A stretch of 64,000 nucleotides of DNA from Parapedobacter pyrenivorans (GTDB lineage Bacteria > Bacteroidota > Bacteroidia > Sphingobacteriales > Sphingobacteriaceae). The notes beneath the pieces were generated by a model, which was not told the DNA's origin, did not search any database, and saw only the letters and a list, made by a program, of their open reading frames with translations. The number at the start of each line of letters is the position of its first letter. The first letter of the stretch is position 1. Of the stretch, positions 49,831 to 58,522 are shown piece after piece. Made by a program: the position numbers and the translations under genes. The DNA lies in assembly GCF_014636865.1 (NCBI RefSeq), contig NZ_BMER01000001.1, forward strand, positions 124,001-188,000, read 5' to 3'.

Positions 49831-49878
49831 TAATTTTCTTTTACATGTATATATGATGTTGCATGTAAAAGAAAATTA
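49831..49878. repeat. Perfect 17-bp inverted repeat in the S9 peptidase/lpxH intergenic region
   Basis: The arm TAATTTTCTTTTACATG (49831-49847) is perfectly complementary to 49862-49878, with a 14-nt loop. It sits between divergent genes. The right arm falls exactly in the 19-bp spacer of the predicted lpxH promoter. No T-run follows, so it is more like an operator or attenuating hairpin than a terminator. Confidence 0.85.
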
Positions 49879-49888
49879 GCTAAGTTTG
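49858..49888 (+). promoter_or_regulatory. Putative lpxH promoter with near-leaderless start
   Basis: GTTG at 49858-49861, then 19 bp, then TAAGTTTG at 49881-49888, an exact TAnnTTTG. The ATG follows only 5 bp later at 49894, so the transcript would start at or next to the start codon. Confidence 0.48.
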
Positions 49889-49893
49889 GCCGC

Positions 49894-50643
49894 ATGGCCA
49901 TACGCGACAAAATTTATTTCGCTTCGGATTTCCATCTGGGCGCCCAACCCCATTCGTCAATCCGTGAACGCGAAGCGCGTATTGTCCGGTGGCTCGACAA
50001 CATCAAGTCGGACGCAACAGAGCTATACCTGATGGGCGACGTTTTCGACTTTTGGTTCGAATATGCTACTGTGGTGCCGAGAGGATACATCCGATTTTTG
50101 GGTAAGCTGGCAGAATTGGCCGATATCGGCATCAAGCTCACGCTTTTCAAGGGCAACCACGATATGTGGATGTTCGGCTACCTAAAAAACGAGCTTGGCG
50201 CCACAATCATCGAAAATGAACTGATCATTGAACGTAGCGGAAAAACCTTCTACCTGCACCATGGCGACGGGCTGGGTCCGGGTGATAGCAAATACAAGCT
50301 GCTCAAAAATGTATTCAGAAGCCGGCTGTGCCAGTGGTTGTTTGCCCGGTTGCATCCCAATCTGGGAATCGGAATCGCCCAGCGGTGGTCGGCCCATAGC
50401 CGTATCGCCTCCCATGGCCAAGAGACTTTTCAAGGGGAGGCTAACGAATGGCTGGTCACCTATGCGAAGGAAGTACTCATGCACCACCATTACGATTATT
50501 TCATCTTTGGCCACCGCCACCTCCCCATTGACATGGCGTTGCCCAAAGGCAGCAGGTATATCAATCTGGGTGAATGGATAAATTACAACACCTATGCAGT
50601 ATTCGATGGTGAAACATTGGAGTTAAAGGAATGGACAGCATGA
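49894..50643 (+). CDS. lpxH: UDP-2,3-diacylglucosamine diphosphatase
   Basis: The 249-residue calcineurin-like phosphatase removes UMP from UDP-2,3-diacylglucosamine to give lipid X in lipid A synthesis. Metal blocks are FASDFHLGAQP, LMGDVFDFWFEY, FKGNHDMWMFGY, LHHGDGLGPGD and FGHRHLPID. They match LpxH better than the phosphoesterase at 35442, including FDFWFEY and the length. Its 3' end overlaps the Crp-family gene by 13 bp or, from the second ATG, by 4 bp. Confidence 0.88.
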   Translation: MAIRDKIYFASDFHLGAQPHSSIREREARIVRWLDNIKSDATELYLMGDVFDFWFEYATVVPRGYIRFLGKLAELADIGIKLTLFKGNHDMWMFGYLKNELGATIIENELIIERSGKTFYLHHGDGLGPGDSKYKLLKNVFRSRLCQWLFARLHPNLGIGIAQRWSAHSRIASHGQETFQGEANEWLVTYAKEVLMHHHYDYFIFGHRHLPIDMALPKGSRYINLGEWINYNTYAVFDGETLELKEWTA

Positions 50644-51230
50644 TACCACAGCGGGCTAACACGACCTGGGATATCGACAAAATCATCACGCGTTCGCTCG
50701 ATATTCCCGTCAATTCGCTCCGGAAGATTACCGACATCGTTCGGTCCGTTGAATTCCCGAAAGGGCATTTACTTTTCCGTGGAGGCAAGGTCGAACATGA
50801 CATGTATTTCCTCGCGAAAGGCATCGCTCATGCATACTACTACCACGAAGCGAATAAAGTTACCTTGTGTTTCAACAGCGAGGGTGACGCGCTGATTTCC
50901 TTGAAAAGTTACATCCAGCACCAGCCTGGCTACGAACATATTGAACTGCTCGAACCCTGTAAATTATACCATTTGAAGACCGCAAGCCTCTATGAATTAT
51001 ATAATTCCGACATCCACATCGCCAATTGGGGGCGTAAGCTAGCTGAACTGGAATTGATTAAGGCTGAAGAACAATTGATGTCAAAGCTTTTCAAAACTGC
51101 TTCAGAACGATACCAAGAGCTCATCCAAAAGCAACCAAGCTTACTCCAACGCGTGCCATTGGGCACCATCGCATCTTACCTTGGCATCAGCCAAGTGACG
51201 TTAAGCCGGATTCGGGCGGAGGTAAGGTAA
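50631..51230 (+). CDS. Crp/Fnr family transcriptional regulator
   Basis: The 199-residue protein has a cyclic-nucleotide-binding-like beta-roll (about 20-125, FPKGHLLFRGGKVEHDMYFLAKG) and a short C-terminal helix-turn-helix (VPLGTIASYLGISQVTLSRIR). The cAMP-binding Arg/Ser pocket is not recognisable, so another ligand or none is likely. ATG 50640 would give an ATGA overlap with lpxH and is an equally good start. It precedes an SMR exporter by 80 bp and may regulate it. Confidence 0.88.
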   Translation: MDSMIPQRANTTWDIDKIITRSLDIPVNSLRKITDIVRSVEFPKGHLLFRGGKVEHDMYFLAKGIAHAYYYHEANKVTLCFNSEGDALISLKSYIQHQPGYEHIELLEPCKLYHLKTASLYELYNSDIHIANWGRKLAELELIKAEEQLMSKLFKTASERYQELIQKQPSLLQRVPLGTIASYLGISQVTLSRIRAEVR

Positions 51231-51310
51231 CTTACTTTTTTATCATTTGTAAAATCTTACTCCTAACTAAATGTAGATATTTGCACCGCATAAGTTAAGT
51301 AATAGTTGGC

Positions 51311-51640
51311 ATGAACTGGATTATCCTTATTATAGCCGGCCTTTTCGAAGTCGGCTTTACAACAAGTCTGGGCAAAGCAAAAGAGACAACGGGCCTCACG
51401 TCCTACTGGTGGTATGGCAGCTTCGCGGTGTGTCTTACCGCAAGCATGGTCTTACTGATTAAGGCCACGCAGACCCTGCCGTTGGGCACGGCGTACGCCG
51501 TGTGGACGGGCATCGGAGCTGTCGGCACGGTACTGATGGGTATTTTATTCTTTAATGAGCCAGCCACCCTGTGGCGGCTTGTCTTCATTACCACACTCAT
51601 CGGATCCATTATCGGGCTTAAAGTGGTTGCATCACACTGA
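51311..51640 (+). CDS. sugE: SMR-family exporter, SugE/Gdx-like
   Basis: The 109-residue protein has four transmembrane helices. It carries Glu13 in WIILIIAGLFEVGF, the proton-coupling residue of SMR transporters, and the Gdx-type stretch PLGTAYAVWTGIGAVGT. SugE/Gdx proteins export guanidinium; quaternary ammonium transport is the usual alternative annotation. I saw no guanidine riboswitch in the 70 bp upstream. A Crp-family regulator lies just before it. Confidence 0.9.
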   Translation: MNWIILIIAGLFEVGFTTSLGKAKETTGLTSYWWYGSFAVCLTASMVLLIKATQTLPLGTAYAVWTGIGAVGTVLMGILFFNEPATLWRLVFITTLIGSIIGLKVVASH

Positions 51641-51662
51641 CGGGGATTGTCGCAAAAAAACG

Positions 51663-51670
51663 TACTTTTG
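51663..51670 (+). promoter_or_regulatory. Putative -7 element of the prfA promoter
   Basis: TACTTTTG matches TAnnTTTG exactly, 73 bp upstream of prfA. It gives a leader of about 65 nt. No TTTG at a proper distance is seen for -33. Confidence 0.35.
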
Positions 51671-51742
51671 TCCACGGTTTGCTGCGTCGTGTTTCTGCAT
51701 CCACGTACGAAAACATACCAGCGAAATCACAAATAGATCGTC

Positions 51743-52816
51743 ATGTTAGAAAAATTAAAAGCCATAAAAGACCGCTGGGAGGAAGTGGAACGCGAGCTGA
51801 GCAGCCCCGATGCCATCAATGATATGAAACGGTATGCCCAGCTCAATAAGGAATACAAGGACCTGGGAAAAATCGTGGAGCAGTATCACCTTTATAAAAA
51901 TATGGTGAGTAACATCGAAACCAACAAGGGTATCCTAACCCATGAAAAAGACCAGGAACTACGTGAGATGGCCAAGGAAGAATTGGATATCTTGTTGGAA
52001 CAGAAAGACACGAAAGAAGAGGAAATACGCCTGATGCTCATTCCGAAAGACCCTGAAGATTCTAAAAATGCCATCCTCGAAATCCGGGGCGGTACGGGCG
52101 GGGACGAAGCAGCTTTATTTGCCGGGGATTTATATCGAATGTATAGCCGCTATTTTGAAGAAAAAGGATGGCGGGCTGAAGTGATGGATGTTACCGAAGG
52201 AACAGCGGGCGGTTATAAGGAAGTTATTCTGAAAGTAACGGGTGAGGACGTTTACGGCCAATTGAAATACGAGTCGGGCGTACACCGTGTGCAGCGCGTT
52301 CCCGACACCGAAACCCAAGGCCGTGTACACACTTCCGCGGCATCGGTAGCCGTACTGCCCGAAGCAGAGGAAGTAGACGTGGAGATCAATCCGGCAGATG
52401 TAGAATTGCAAACTTCACGTTCGGGCGGGGCCGGCGGGCAAAACGTCAATAAAGTGGAGACCAAAGTCCAGCTCACCCACAAACCAACAGGTATCGTGGT
52501 GGTATGCCAGGTGGAACGCTCACAATTAGCCAACCGCGAGCTTGCCATGGAAATGCTACGGTCCAAGCTTTATGAACTTGAAGTACAGAAAAAACATGGC
52601 GATATCGCGGCAAAGCGCAAAACCATGGTCTCTACCGGCGACCGATCTGCCAAAATCCGGACCTACAATTATCCGCAGGGGCGCGTAACCGAACACCGCA
52701 TTGGGCTAACCATGTATAACCTCCCAGCCATCATGGATGGTGATATTCAAGAGATTATCGATGCGCTCCAATTTGCAGAAAACGCGGAGAAAATGAAAGA
52801 TGGAACCACAGTATAA
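51743..52816 (+). CDS. prfA: Peptide chain release factor 1
   Basis: The 357-residue protein terminates translation at UAA and UAG. The GGQ tripeptide is at residues 231-233 ([17 protein letters not shown]), close to the E. coli position, and the RF1 C-terminal region [18 protein letters not shown] is intact. The length is standard for RF1. It is followed by a tRNA-Asp gene with its own promoter, so prfA probably ends its transcript in the 66-bp gap. Confidence 0.95.
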   Translation: MLEKLKAIKDRWEEVERELSSPDAINDMKRYAQLNKEYKDLGKIVEQYHLYKNMVSNIETNKGILTHEKDQELREMAKEELDILLEQKDTKEEEIRLMLIPKDPEDSKNAILEIRGGTGGDEAALFAGDLYRMYSRYFEEKGWRAEVMDVTEGTAGGYKEVILKVTGEDVYGQLKYESGVHRVQRVPDTETQGRVHTSAASVAVLPEAEEVDVEINPADVELQTSRSGGAGGQNVNKVETKVQLTHKPTGIVVVCQVERSQLANRELAMEMLRSKLYELEVQKKHGDIAAKRKTMVSTGDRSAKIRTYNYPQGRVTEHRIGLTMYNLPAIMDGDIQEIIDALQFAENAEKMKDGTTV

Positions 52817-52833
52817 TTATTTTAAAATTTTTG

Positions 52834-52863
52834 TTTGCAAATAGATAAAACAAGCTATATTTG
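52834..52863 (+). promoter_or_regulatory. tRNA-Asp promoter
   Basis: TTTG at 52834-52837, an 18-bp spacer and TATATTTG at 52856-52863 form a near-canonical Bacteroidota promoter. The tRNA begins 19 bp downstream. Confidence 0.68.
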
Positions 52864-52882
52864 CAGACCCGAAAGGGAAGCA

Positions 52883-52956
52883 GGTTCGGTAGTTCAGCTG
52901 GTTAGAATACATGCCTGTCACGCATGGGGTCGCGGGTTCGAGTCCCGTCCGGACCG
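52883..52956 (+). tRNA. tRNA-Asp (GTC)
   Basis: The 74-nt cloverleaf has a 7-bp acceptor stem (GGTTCGG with CCGGACC, one G-T pair), a discriminator G at 52956, an anticodon stem CATGC/GCATG with loop CTGTCAC, and a TTCGAGT loop on a GCGGG stem. The anticodon GTC is at 52917-52919. The 3' CCA is not encoded. Confidence 0.96.
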
Positions 52957-52962
52957 CTCGAA

Positions 52963-53000
52963 AAAAACCTCTCTAAGATGATTAGAGGGGTTTTTTCTTT
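52963..53000 (+). terminator. Rho-independent terminator after tRNA-Asp
   Basis: A run of A is followed by the stem CCTCTCTAA / TTAGAGGGG with a 5-nt loop and then six T. It lies 15 bp after the tRNA and fits an intrinsic terminator. The rest of 53001-53141 holds only the predicted promoter of the next gene. Confidence 0.85.
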
Positions 53001-53110
53001 TCCAGGAAATGGAACGCCTCCAGAACCCGTTTATGAAGCTTTAACAACTTGAAGCAAAAGAAAACGTTTAATCATTTTAAATAGGATAAACCGCCTTCAT
53101 TATCTACTTT

Positions 53111-53118
53111 TACATTTG
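53111..53118 (+). promoter_or_regulatory. Putative -7 element of the lytS-like gene
   Basis: TACATTTG is an exact TAnnTTTG match, 23 bp before the ATG of the sensor kinase. The upstream -33 region has no TTTG, so the site is uncertain. Confidence 0.33.
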
Positions 53119-53141
53119 ATAGAATTGAGGCCAAGATCTAA

Positions 53142-54230
53142 ATGGTACGTGACTTTAACTGGTTTGGATGGTACACGCCAAAGGTGCGTGTCATTTGCCA
53201 TGTCATGTTTTGGTTCTTCCTGACGCTCCTTTATTACTTGAATTATGTCAGGCTGGCTGGCTCCCATTCCTGGCTATATGTGTTTAAAGACCTATTTGCT
53301 ACCTCTACCCTGTTCTATTTCACCACCTCCTTCGTGGTCAACCATTGGTTACTCAAACGGAAATACATCCCCACCTTACTTTGGATCATCTTCACCTATC
53401 TATGGTGGCTGACGCTGACGTATGTTGCCTGTTGGATTGACGTCAACTTTTTACCGGAAGCCCCTGAATATTGGCAAAGGTACCTTGCGCTTGTGCTTGA
53501 CGGCGGGTTGCTTTCGCTCCTAAGCCCCGGAAGCCTACCCATTTTTATTTTGGACTACATATACGTTATCTCTTTTCCGCTTTGGCCCAGGCTGATGAAA
53601 AGAATGATCGAACAATCCTACCTGACAACCAAACTAGAACGGGATAAACTTGCCATGGAACTGAATTTCCTGAAAACACAGATATCCCCGCACTTCCTGT
53701 TCAATACGTTGACCAATATCTATCAAATGGTGCGATTAGGTGAGCCCCATGCACCCACCGCAATTATGCAGCTTGCCGATATGATGCGCTATATCCTCTA
53801 TAAATCAAAACAGAGCACGATACCATTGAATCAGGAAACTAAATTCATCCAAGACTACATCCAGCTCGTGAGGATACGATACAAAACAGATTTCCCGCTC
53901 CACTGCAACATCAAAGAGCCCGATGAACCCTACCAGATACTGCCACTGCTTTTAATCCCGTATGTTGAAAATGCTTTTAAACACGGTCCGGACAGGAGTC
54001 TTCGGAATGCCTGGGTATCCATTGCCTTAACGATTGAAAACGATGTCTTGGTATTCATCGTAGAAAATGGCGTGAACAAGCTCTCCCCAGAACCTGAAAA
54101 GGGCGGTGCTGGACTTGAAAATGTCCGAAGAAGGCTTGAGTTGCACTATCCAGAAACACATAAACTCAATATCCAAGATAACAGTGACAGTTTCCACGTA
54201 TCACTGACATTGAATTTAAAATCCCTATGA
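53142..54230 (+). CDS. LytS/YehU-type sensor histidine kinase
   Basis: The 362-residue protein has about four N-terminal membrane segments (residues 15-160), then a His_kinase domain (PF06580-type) with TQISPHFLFNTLTNI, where His184 is the phosphorylation site. A degenerate ATPase domain with LIPYVENAFKHG and GAGLENVRRRLELHY follows. It ends in an ATGA overlap with the LytTR gene, so the two form one signalling pair. The stimulus is unknown. The pair converges on the lanthipeptide-type locus, which does not prove a link. Confidence 0.92.
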   Translation: MVRDFNWFGWYTPKVRVICHVMFWFFLTLLYYLNYVRLAGSHSWLYVFKDLFATSTLFYFTTSFVVNHWLLKRKYIPTLLWIIFTYLWWLTLTYVACWIDVNFLPEAPEYWQRYLALVLDGGLLSLLSPGSLPIFILDYIYVISFPLWPRLMKRMIEQSYLTTKLERDKLAMELNFLKTQISPHFLFNTLTNIYQMVRLGEPHAPTAIMQLADMMRYILYKSKQSTIPLNQETKFIQDYIQLVRIRYKTDFPLHCNIKEPDEPYQILPLLLIPYVENAFKHGPDRSLRNAWVSIALTIENDVLVFIVENGVNKLSPEPEKGGAGLENVRRRLELHYPETHKLNIQDNSDSFHVSLTLNLKSL

Positions 54231-54925
54231 ACATAACCTGCATAGCACTTGAAGATGAATTTTACGCCAAGGTTCATTTGGAAGCTTGTATCGTAAAAAC
54301 ACCTTTCCTTGAATTAAAAGGCAGCTTCGAAAACGCCCTAAGCGCTTGGGAATATTTAAAAAATGAAAACATTGACCTGGTGATATCGGATATTGCCATG
54401 CCCGATATTACCGGGGTGGCATTCTTGAAAAACCTCAGCAATCCGCCTTTATTCATATTTGTGACCGCTAATACGGAGTTTGCTGCAGAAAGCTATGAGC
54501 TTAATGTCGTGGACTACGTCGTTAAACCCTACGACTATGCCCGGTTCCTAAAAGCGGCCACCAAGGCCCAAAACCGCCTGAACAATGGTCAATCACATCC
54601 AACCATCATGGATTTTGTATCTGTAAGGGATGGCTATAAAAACATCATCATCCGATTCAGCGAAATCTTTTTCGTCGAAGGGAGCAAAGAATACGTCACT
54701 GTTTACACGGCGGAAAAAAATATCCTATTCAGAAAATCACTCATCCAAATGGAACAAATCCTTCCATCGGAAAAGTTCCTCAGGGTACAAAAATCCTATA
54801 TTGTCAATTTAGATTTCGTCCGGGAGGTTACAACGAGTAAAATCATTATGAAAGGAGGACTTCAGAACATACCCGTCGGACCGCAATACCGCCCTGAATT
54901 ATTCAGGCGTTTTGGATTGGAGTGA
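54227..54925 (+). CDS. LytTR-family response regulator
   Basis: The 232-residue protein has a receiver domain (1-120) with phospho-acceptor Asp55 in LVISDIAMPDI and Lys in VDYVVKPYDY. The C-terminal LytTR DNA-binding domain (about 130-230) contains FVSVRDGYKNI, FFVEGSKEYVTVYT and FLRVQKSYIVNL. It is coupled to the kinase by a 4-bp overlap. Its stop is 28 bp from the stop of the convergent dehydratase gene. Confidence 0.93.
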   Translation: MNITCIALEDEFYAKVHLEACIVKTPFLELKGSFENALSAWEYLKNENIDLVISDIAMPDITGVAFLKNLSNPPLFIFVTANTEFAAESYELNVVDYVVKPYDYARFLKAATKAQNRLNNGQSHPTIMDFVSVRDGYKNIIIRFSEIFFVEGSKEYVTVYTAEKNILFRKSLIQMEQILPSEKFLRVQKSYIVNLDFVREVTTSKIIMKGGLQNIPVGPQYRPELFRRFGLE

Positions 54926-54953
54926 TCCGTGGTTCAAGATAAACAGGAATCCT

Positions 54954-57900
54954 TTAGACCGTGCACTCCACTTCAGCCCGACAAATTTGAGCGTGGTAAA
55001 ACTTTCCGAGGAAATGGTAGATTACCATTTCATTCTCTCGTTGATTAACAAAGAAGACCTTATTCAGGTACATATGGCAAAGGCTGGCTAGGATGGAGCC
55101 CGTCTTCCCCCCGCGCCACTTGCCAAGGTCTGAAAATACATTTTCCAGTGCGGCAACTCGCTCTATCCTATAATTGTTTATCGTACCGCTGGTTTTACGA
55201 TGGTCAAGCAGGTTTACTTCAAGAATTGACCTAAATTTTCTATACCGGTTATCGATTTTCGCTTTAATTTTCCGGTCAACCTTAAATTCGTGCGCAAAAG
55301 CATCACGCCAATTGTCTACCATTGTGAGTTTCTCCGAAGTGGTTGCACCGAATGCATCGAGCATGTCATCAATTCCAGCAGCTGCACAAATCCATCGGGT
55401 CTGTTCGCCTCCCGGCCGGAGAAATAAGGGAAGCATTTGCAATACATGGTTACTATCAATCCCGAAGATTTCCTCGCAGCTTTCCATTGTACGTTCACCA
55501 TACCGTTCAATTTCCCGCTCATACGTATCGAAGGTCAACCGGTGCACGATCCCCGATGCGATCAAAGGAGAAAAAGATTCACTTATTGCTAACATCAGAC
55601 CGGCATAATCCAGGGCTGGTATGGCTCCCTTAGTAAGGAATCGCAAACGGATATGTGCCTCTGGATCACGATAACGAATAAAGTGCCATTTCGCTATCAG
55701 ACCCCTACCCTTGAAACCTTTAATAATATGCGGTAGATGTTCCATCAAAATACGATCAGCATCACGTTCCCCGCAGTATATTTTTGTGTACAGCCATTCG
55801 CTACCCGGCGGAAACGAACGAATCAAATCCCCCTTTATATCCATATTTCCGGATGGGGGGCAATCCCGGATTACCGAATCCGTATAAAATGGCAGAATAA
55901 CCTCGTTTGCATAAGCACGATTCTCCATATCTGAAACCGGACTGCCATTTTCATGCAAGCATTCAAGAAGTTTGGCGTTCCCCTTTTTCAGCCGCTCCAG
56001 CAATATCTGCTGTGCAAAGGGATTTGTTAGATCAAGGACAAGTTCATTGTCCGCATCAGCCAAAACAACCATTCCAGGCAATCCGAATCTTGCGCGCAGT
56101 CCCGCTACCATCGTGCTCTCGCCAACCTTTGCCAAATCATCAACAGAACCCTTTGGGATGTTCCATTCCGCGCGGGAAAGTATCAGGTGCTTGTAAATAA
56201 CCCTGGGCAGAAAAGGCAACCCGTCCAATGCTCCCCATTCCCAAGAAATATCAAGTGAATTGGACTGGAACTGTAGATCACAAAGAAATTGGTAAGCGGT
56301 AACACCATAACGGAAGTTATGGGCACAACTGAGCCTTGGTATCACATATTTATCAAGTGAACCGGAACGAAGCCATACCATTCCGTCTTTCACGGAAACA
56401 TACAGGTCAGTCAAAGGAATCTGTGATTGATCCGGAACCGTGCAATTAGCAAGTAAGGGGATTTCATACCGTCTTAGCTGTGGCCGCTGCATAATGTTTC
56501 CGATACGATCTTCCGGTAGGTGCACAATTTCAGCCATCACGGCATTTTTACTTTTCGCTTCTTCCCAAGAAGCGATTTCCCGTAGTCTGCATTCCAAAGC
56601 CGGATCAAGGTGTGAAAACCTCGCCATCAATGGCAATGCGGATGGGCCGCCACATGCCATTACGTTAAAGCGGAACTTACCGGAATCAAGTTCATGTCCA
56701 TTTGGGGCCAAAATCTCGCCAAGCACGAATCCGGTAAGGGGGAGATCCCGATTGGCTGGCTTTAGTGGCGCTCTTGCAATCAAATCTGTAATAGCAATTT
56801 CCGGCACATCGGGTGAAAACCCACCCAATTCCCGATATCGGGCGTAGATTGACCGGCTCAAATGGGAATGCAAATCGGTATTATTATTGTTCCTCGAAAG
56901 CCCCAGTCCCTTAATCAATGGGTTGCAATCCAGATACTGTCCGTCCTTATCTCCATAGCCGATACCTCTATCCTGATCGAGTACCTCCATCAAAGGCATT
57001 TCGCGCTCCCCGTAACGCGCCAAAAATCGCCGACAGAAGTCTTGGATTTGTTTTGGAACAATGGGTTCGTTGAGTGGAAGTAATTCGGCAACCTCGCGCA
57101 AAATGGTATCACGGGCCCGTTTTCCCAATACATTGTGGGTTGAACCGATGCGCAAGTCAACCTGCACTATATCTTTTCCGCTCCACCCATTTTCCAATGG
57201 TCCCAACGCTGATTTTAGGGCGCTTGCGGGGATAAGCCCGGCCATTGCTTGCTTAGCATATCCCTTTAAGTGCCTCAGGTGTGCAACCATATCGTTTTCA
57301 GGGCACAATCCGCCCAATCTCTTCAATAGATAATTGTAATGGTTTTCACCCGTTACAGATGCTTCTAATTCAGAAACCAACAATTGTTCCTTTACTAGCA
57401 GATCCAGGTATTCCGAGGCTGCAGCCGCCGGAACTCCCATTTCCGATACGTGGGCCACGAGCTCATTAAACCGGATGGGTGCTTTGGCAATTTCCAGTAC
57501 AGATTGCAGAATCGGGTTTTTTGTAACCTTCGTCCACTGGTAGGACCTCCTGCCTGCCCCTTCCTTCCGTTCTATGAACCTGTATTGCTCCCCTTGTTCA
57601 AATAGACTGTTATTCACGGTGTATTCCAACGAATGCCTAATGGAACTTTGTGACATCGCGGTTTTGGCGATGTGGCCCGAAAAGCCCATATCGAATCGCA
57701 CGTGGGGTGATTGTTGGCCCGAAAGCTCAATTCGCGAGTATTCAGAAAACTCCCCCAATGAAATTCCGGAGAACTTACCAAATGGTGTTGACCTGGCAGA
57801 CATCCGCAAGACATACTTAAACAAAGACAATCGAACTTTCGGAGACAACGGGTATAACGGCGATTTCAGCCACTCCACGAGCTGCCTGCCCAATTCTTCG

Positions 57901-58067
57901 CTTGCTATGCAAATAGCATCTACCAATTCCGGATCGGAGAACAGCTTGAGAAAATAAGCATCAAGCAATTCCTGATGGAAACATTGATTAAGTTCCCCCA
58001 AGGTTGCCAAAGGCAACCTCGGGGTCCTTAATAGGTAGATGTCCATACCTTCAATTCCGGGAGTCAT
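54954..58067 (-). CDS. Class I lanthipeptide dehydratase, LanB (full length)
   Basis: The 1037-residue protein combines both LanB halves. The N-terminal glutamylation domain (about 10-680) shows LLRTPRLPL, FKYVLRMSARSTPFGKFSGIS and RFDMGFSGHIA. The C-terminal SpaB-type elimination domain (about 750-1030) shows WLYTKIYCGERDADRIL, KWHFIRYRDPEAHIRLRFL and the final YHFLGKFYH. LanB enzymes glutamylate Ser/Thr with glutamyl-tRNA and eliminate to dehydroalanine and dehydrobutyrine. ATG 58046 (eight residues in) is an alternative start that avoids the 17-bp overlap with the receiver gene. It follows a peptide gene and a receiver gene on the same strand. No LanC homologue is adjacent. Confidence 0.94.
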   Translation of the reverse strand: MTPGIEGMDIYLLRTPRLPLATLGELNQCFHQELLDAYFLKLFSDPELVDAICIASEELGRQLVEWLKSPLYPLSPKVRLSLFKYVLRMSARSTPFGKFSGISLGEFSEYSRIELSGQQSPHVRFDMGFSGHIAKTAMSQSSIRHSLEYTVNNSLFEQGEQYRFIERKEGAGRRSYQWTKVTKNPILQSVLEIAKAPIRFNELVAHVSEMGVPAAAASEYLDLLVKEQLLVSELEASVTGENHYNYLLKRLGGLCPENDMVAHLRHLKGYAKQAMAGLIPASALKSALGPLENGWSGKDIVQVDLRIGSTHNVLGKRARDTILREVAELLPLNEPIVPKQIQDFCRRFLARYGEREMPLMEVLDQDRGIGYGDKDGQYLDCNPLIKGLGLSRNNNNTDLHSHLSRSIYARYRELGGFSPDVPEIAITDLIARAPLKPANRDLPLTGFVLGEILAPNGHELDSGKFRFNVMACGGPSALPLMARFSHLDPALECRLREIASWEEAKSKNAVMAEIVHLPEDRIGNIMQRPQLRRYEIPLLANCTVPDQSQIPLTDLYVSVKDGMVWLRSGSLDKYVIPRLSCAHNFRYGVTAYQFLCDLQFQSNSLDISWEWGALDGLPFLPRVIYKHLILSRAEWNIPKGSVDDLAKVGESTMVAGLRARFGLPGMVVLADADNELVLDLTNPFAQQILLERLKKGNAKLLECLHENGSPVSDMENRAYANEVILPFYTDSVIRDCPPSGNMDIKGDLIRSFPPGSEWLYTKIYCGERDADRILMEHLPHIIKGFKGRGLIAKWHFIRYRDPEAHIRLRFLTKGAIPALDYAGLMLAISESFSPLIASGIVHRLTFDTYEREIERYGERTMESCEEIFGIDSNHVLQMLPLFLRPGGEQTRWICAAAGIDDMLDAFGATTSEKLTMVDNWRDAFAHEFKVDRKIKAKIDNRYRKFRSILEVNLLDHRKTSGTINNYRIERVAALENVFSDLGKWRGGKTGSILASLCHMYLNKVFFVNQRENEMVIYHFLGKFYHAQICRAEVECTV

Positions 58068-58494
58068 GCTGCTGTCCCAAACGTTCCCTAATCACATCAT
58101 CGAGACACCTATTAAACCTTTCAAATGAAACAGGCTTGCAGAGTTCCCGTGGATTGGTTAACAAGTCCCTTTTTTGGTAATGGCTTAGCGGAATAGCAGA
58201 AACAACAACGATGCTGGATTCTTGTGGAAGCATCCCGAAGTGAAAATCTCCACAATTACCTAGTGGGATAATCAGATCAAGAAAAATAATATCCGGCTTT
58301 AAGGACTGGACCACTTTAGCAAGCTGTTCCATTTCCGTTACCACACCCAAAAGTTTGAGGTCTTTCCTAGACGCGACAAGATCCTTAATCATTTCGATCG
58401 AAAAAGGTTCGTTCTCCACAATGAGGCATCCAAAAACCCTGTAATGGATTGATCCATTTGGAATTCCTAAACGCCGTTGCTTGTCCAGTATCAT
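58051..58494 (-). CDS. Receiver-domain-only protein in the lanB operon
   Basis: The 147-residue protein is a stand-alone CheY-like receiver with no output domain. Its phospho-acceptor is Asp73 in PDIIFLDLIIP, with the Ser99 switch (VVVSAIP) and Lys120 (LCKPVS). The acidic pocket reads IVENEP, so one acid may be replaced by Asn. It lies 28 bp after the peptide gene and overlaps lanB by 17 bp. A regulatory or scaffold role in the modification operon is inferred; nothing shows a DNA-binding ability. Confidence 0.83.
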   Translation of the reverse strand: MILDKQRRLGIPNGSIHYRVFGCLIVENEPFSIEMIKDLVASRKDLKLLGVVTEMEQLAKVVQSLKPDIIFLDLIIPLGNCGDFHFGMLPQESSIVVVSAIPLSHYQKRDLLTNPRELCKPVSFERFNRCLDDVIRERLGQQHDSRN

Positions 58495-58522
58495 TGCTAT
58501 TTCAGTGTTCGGATAGCGTTTC

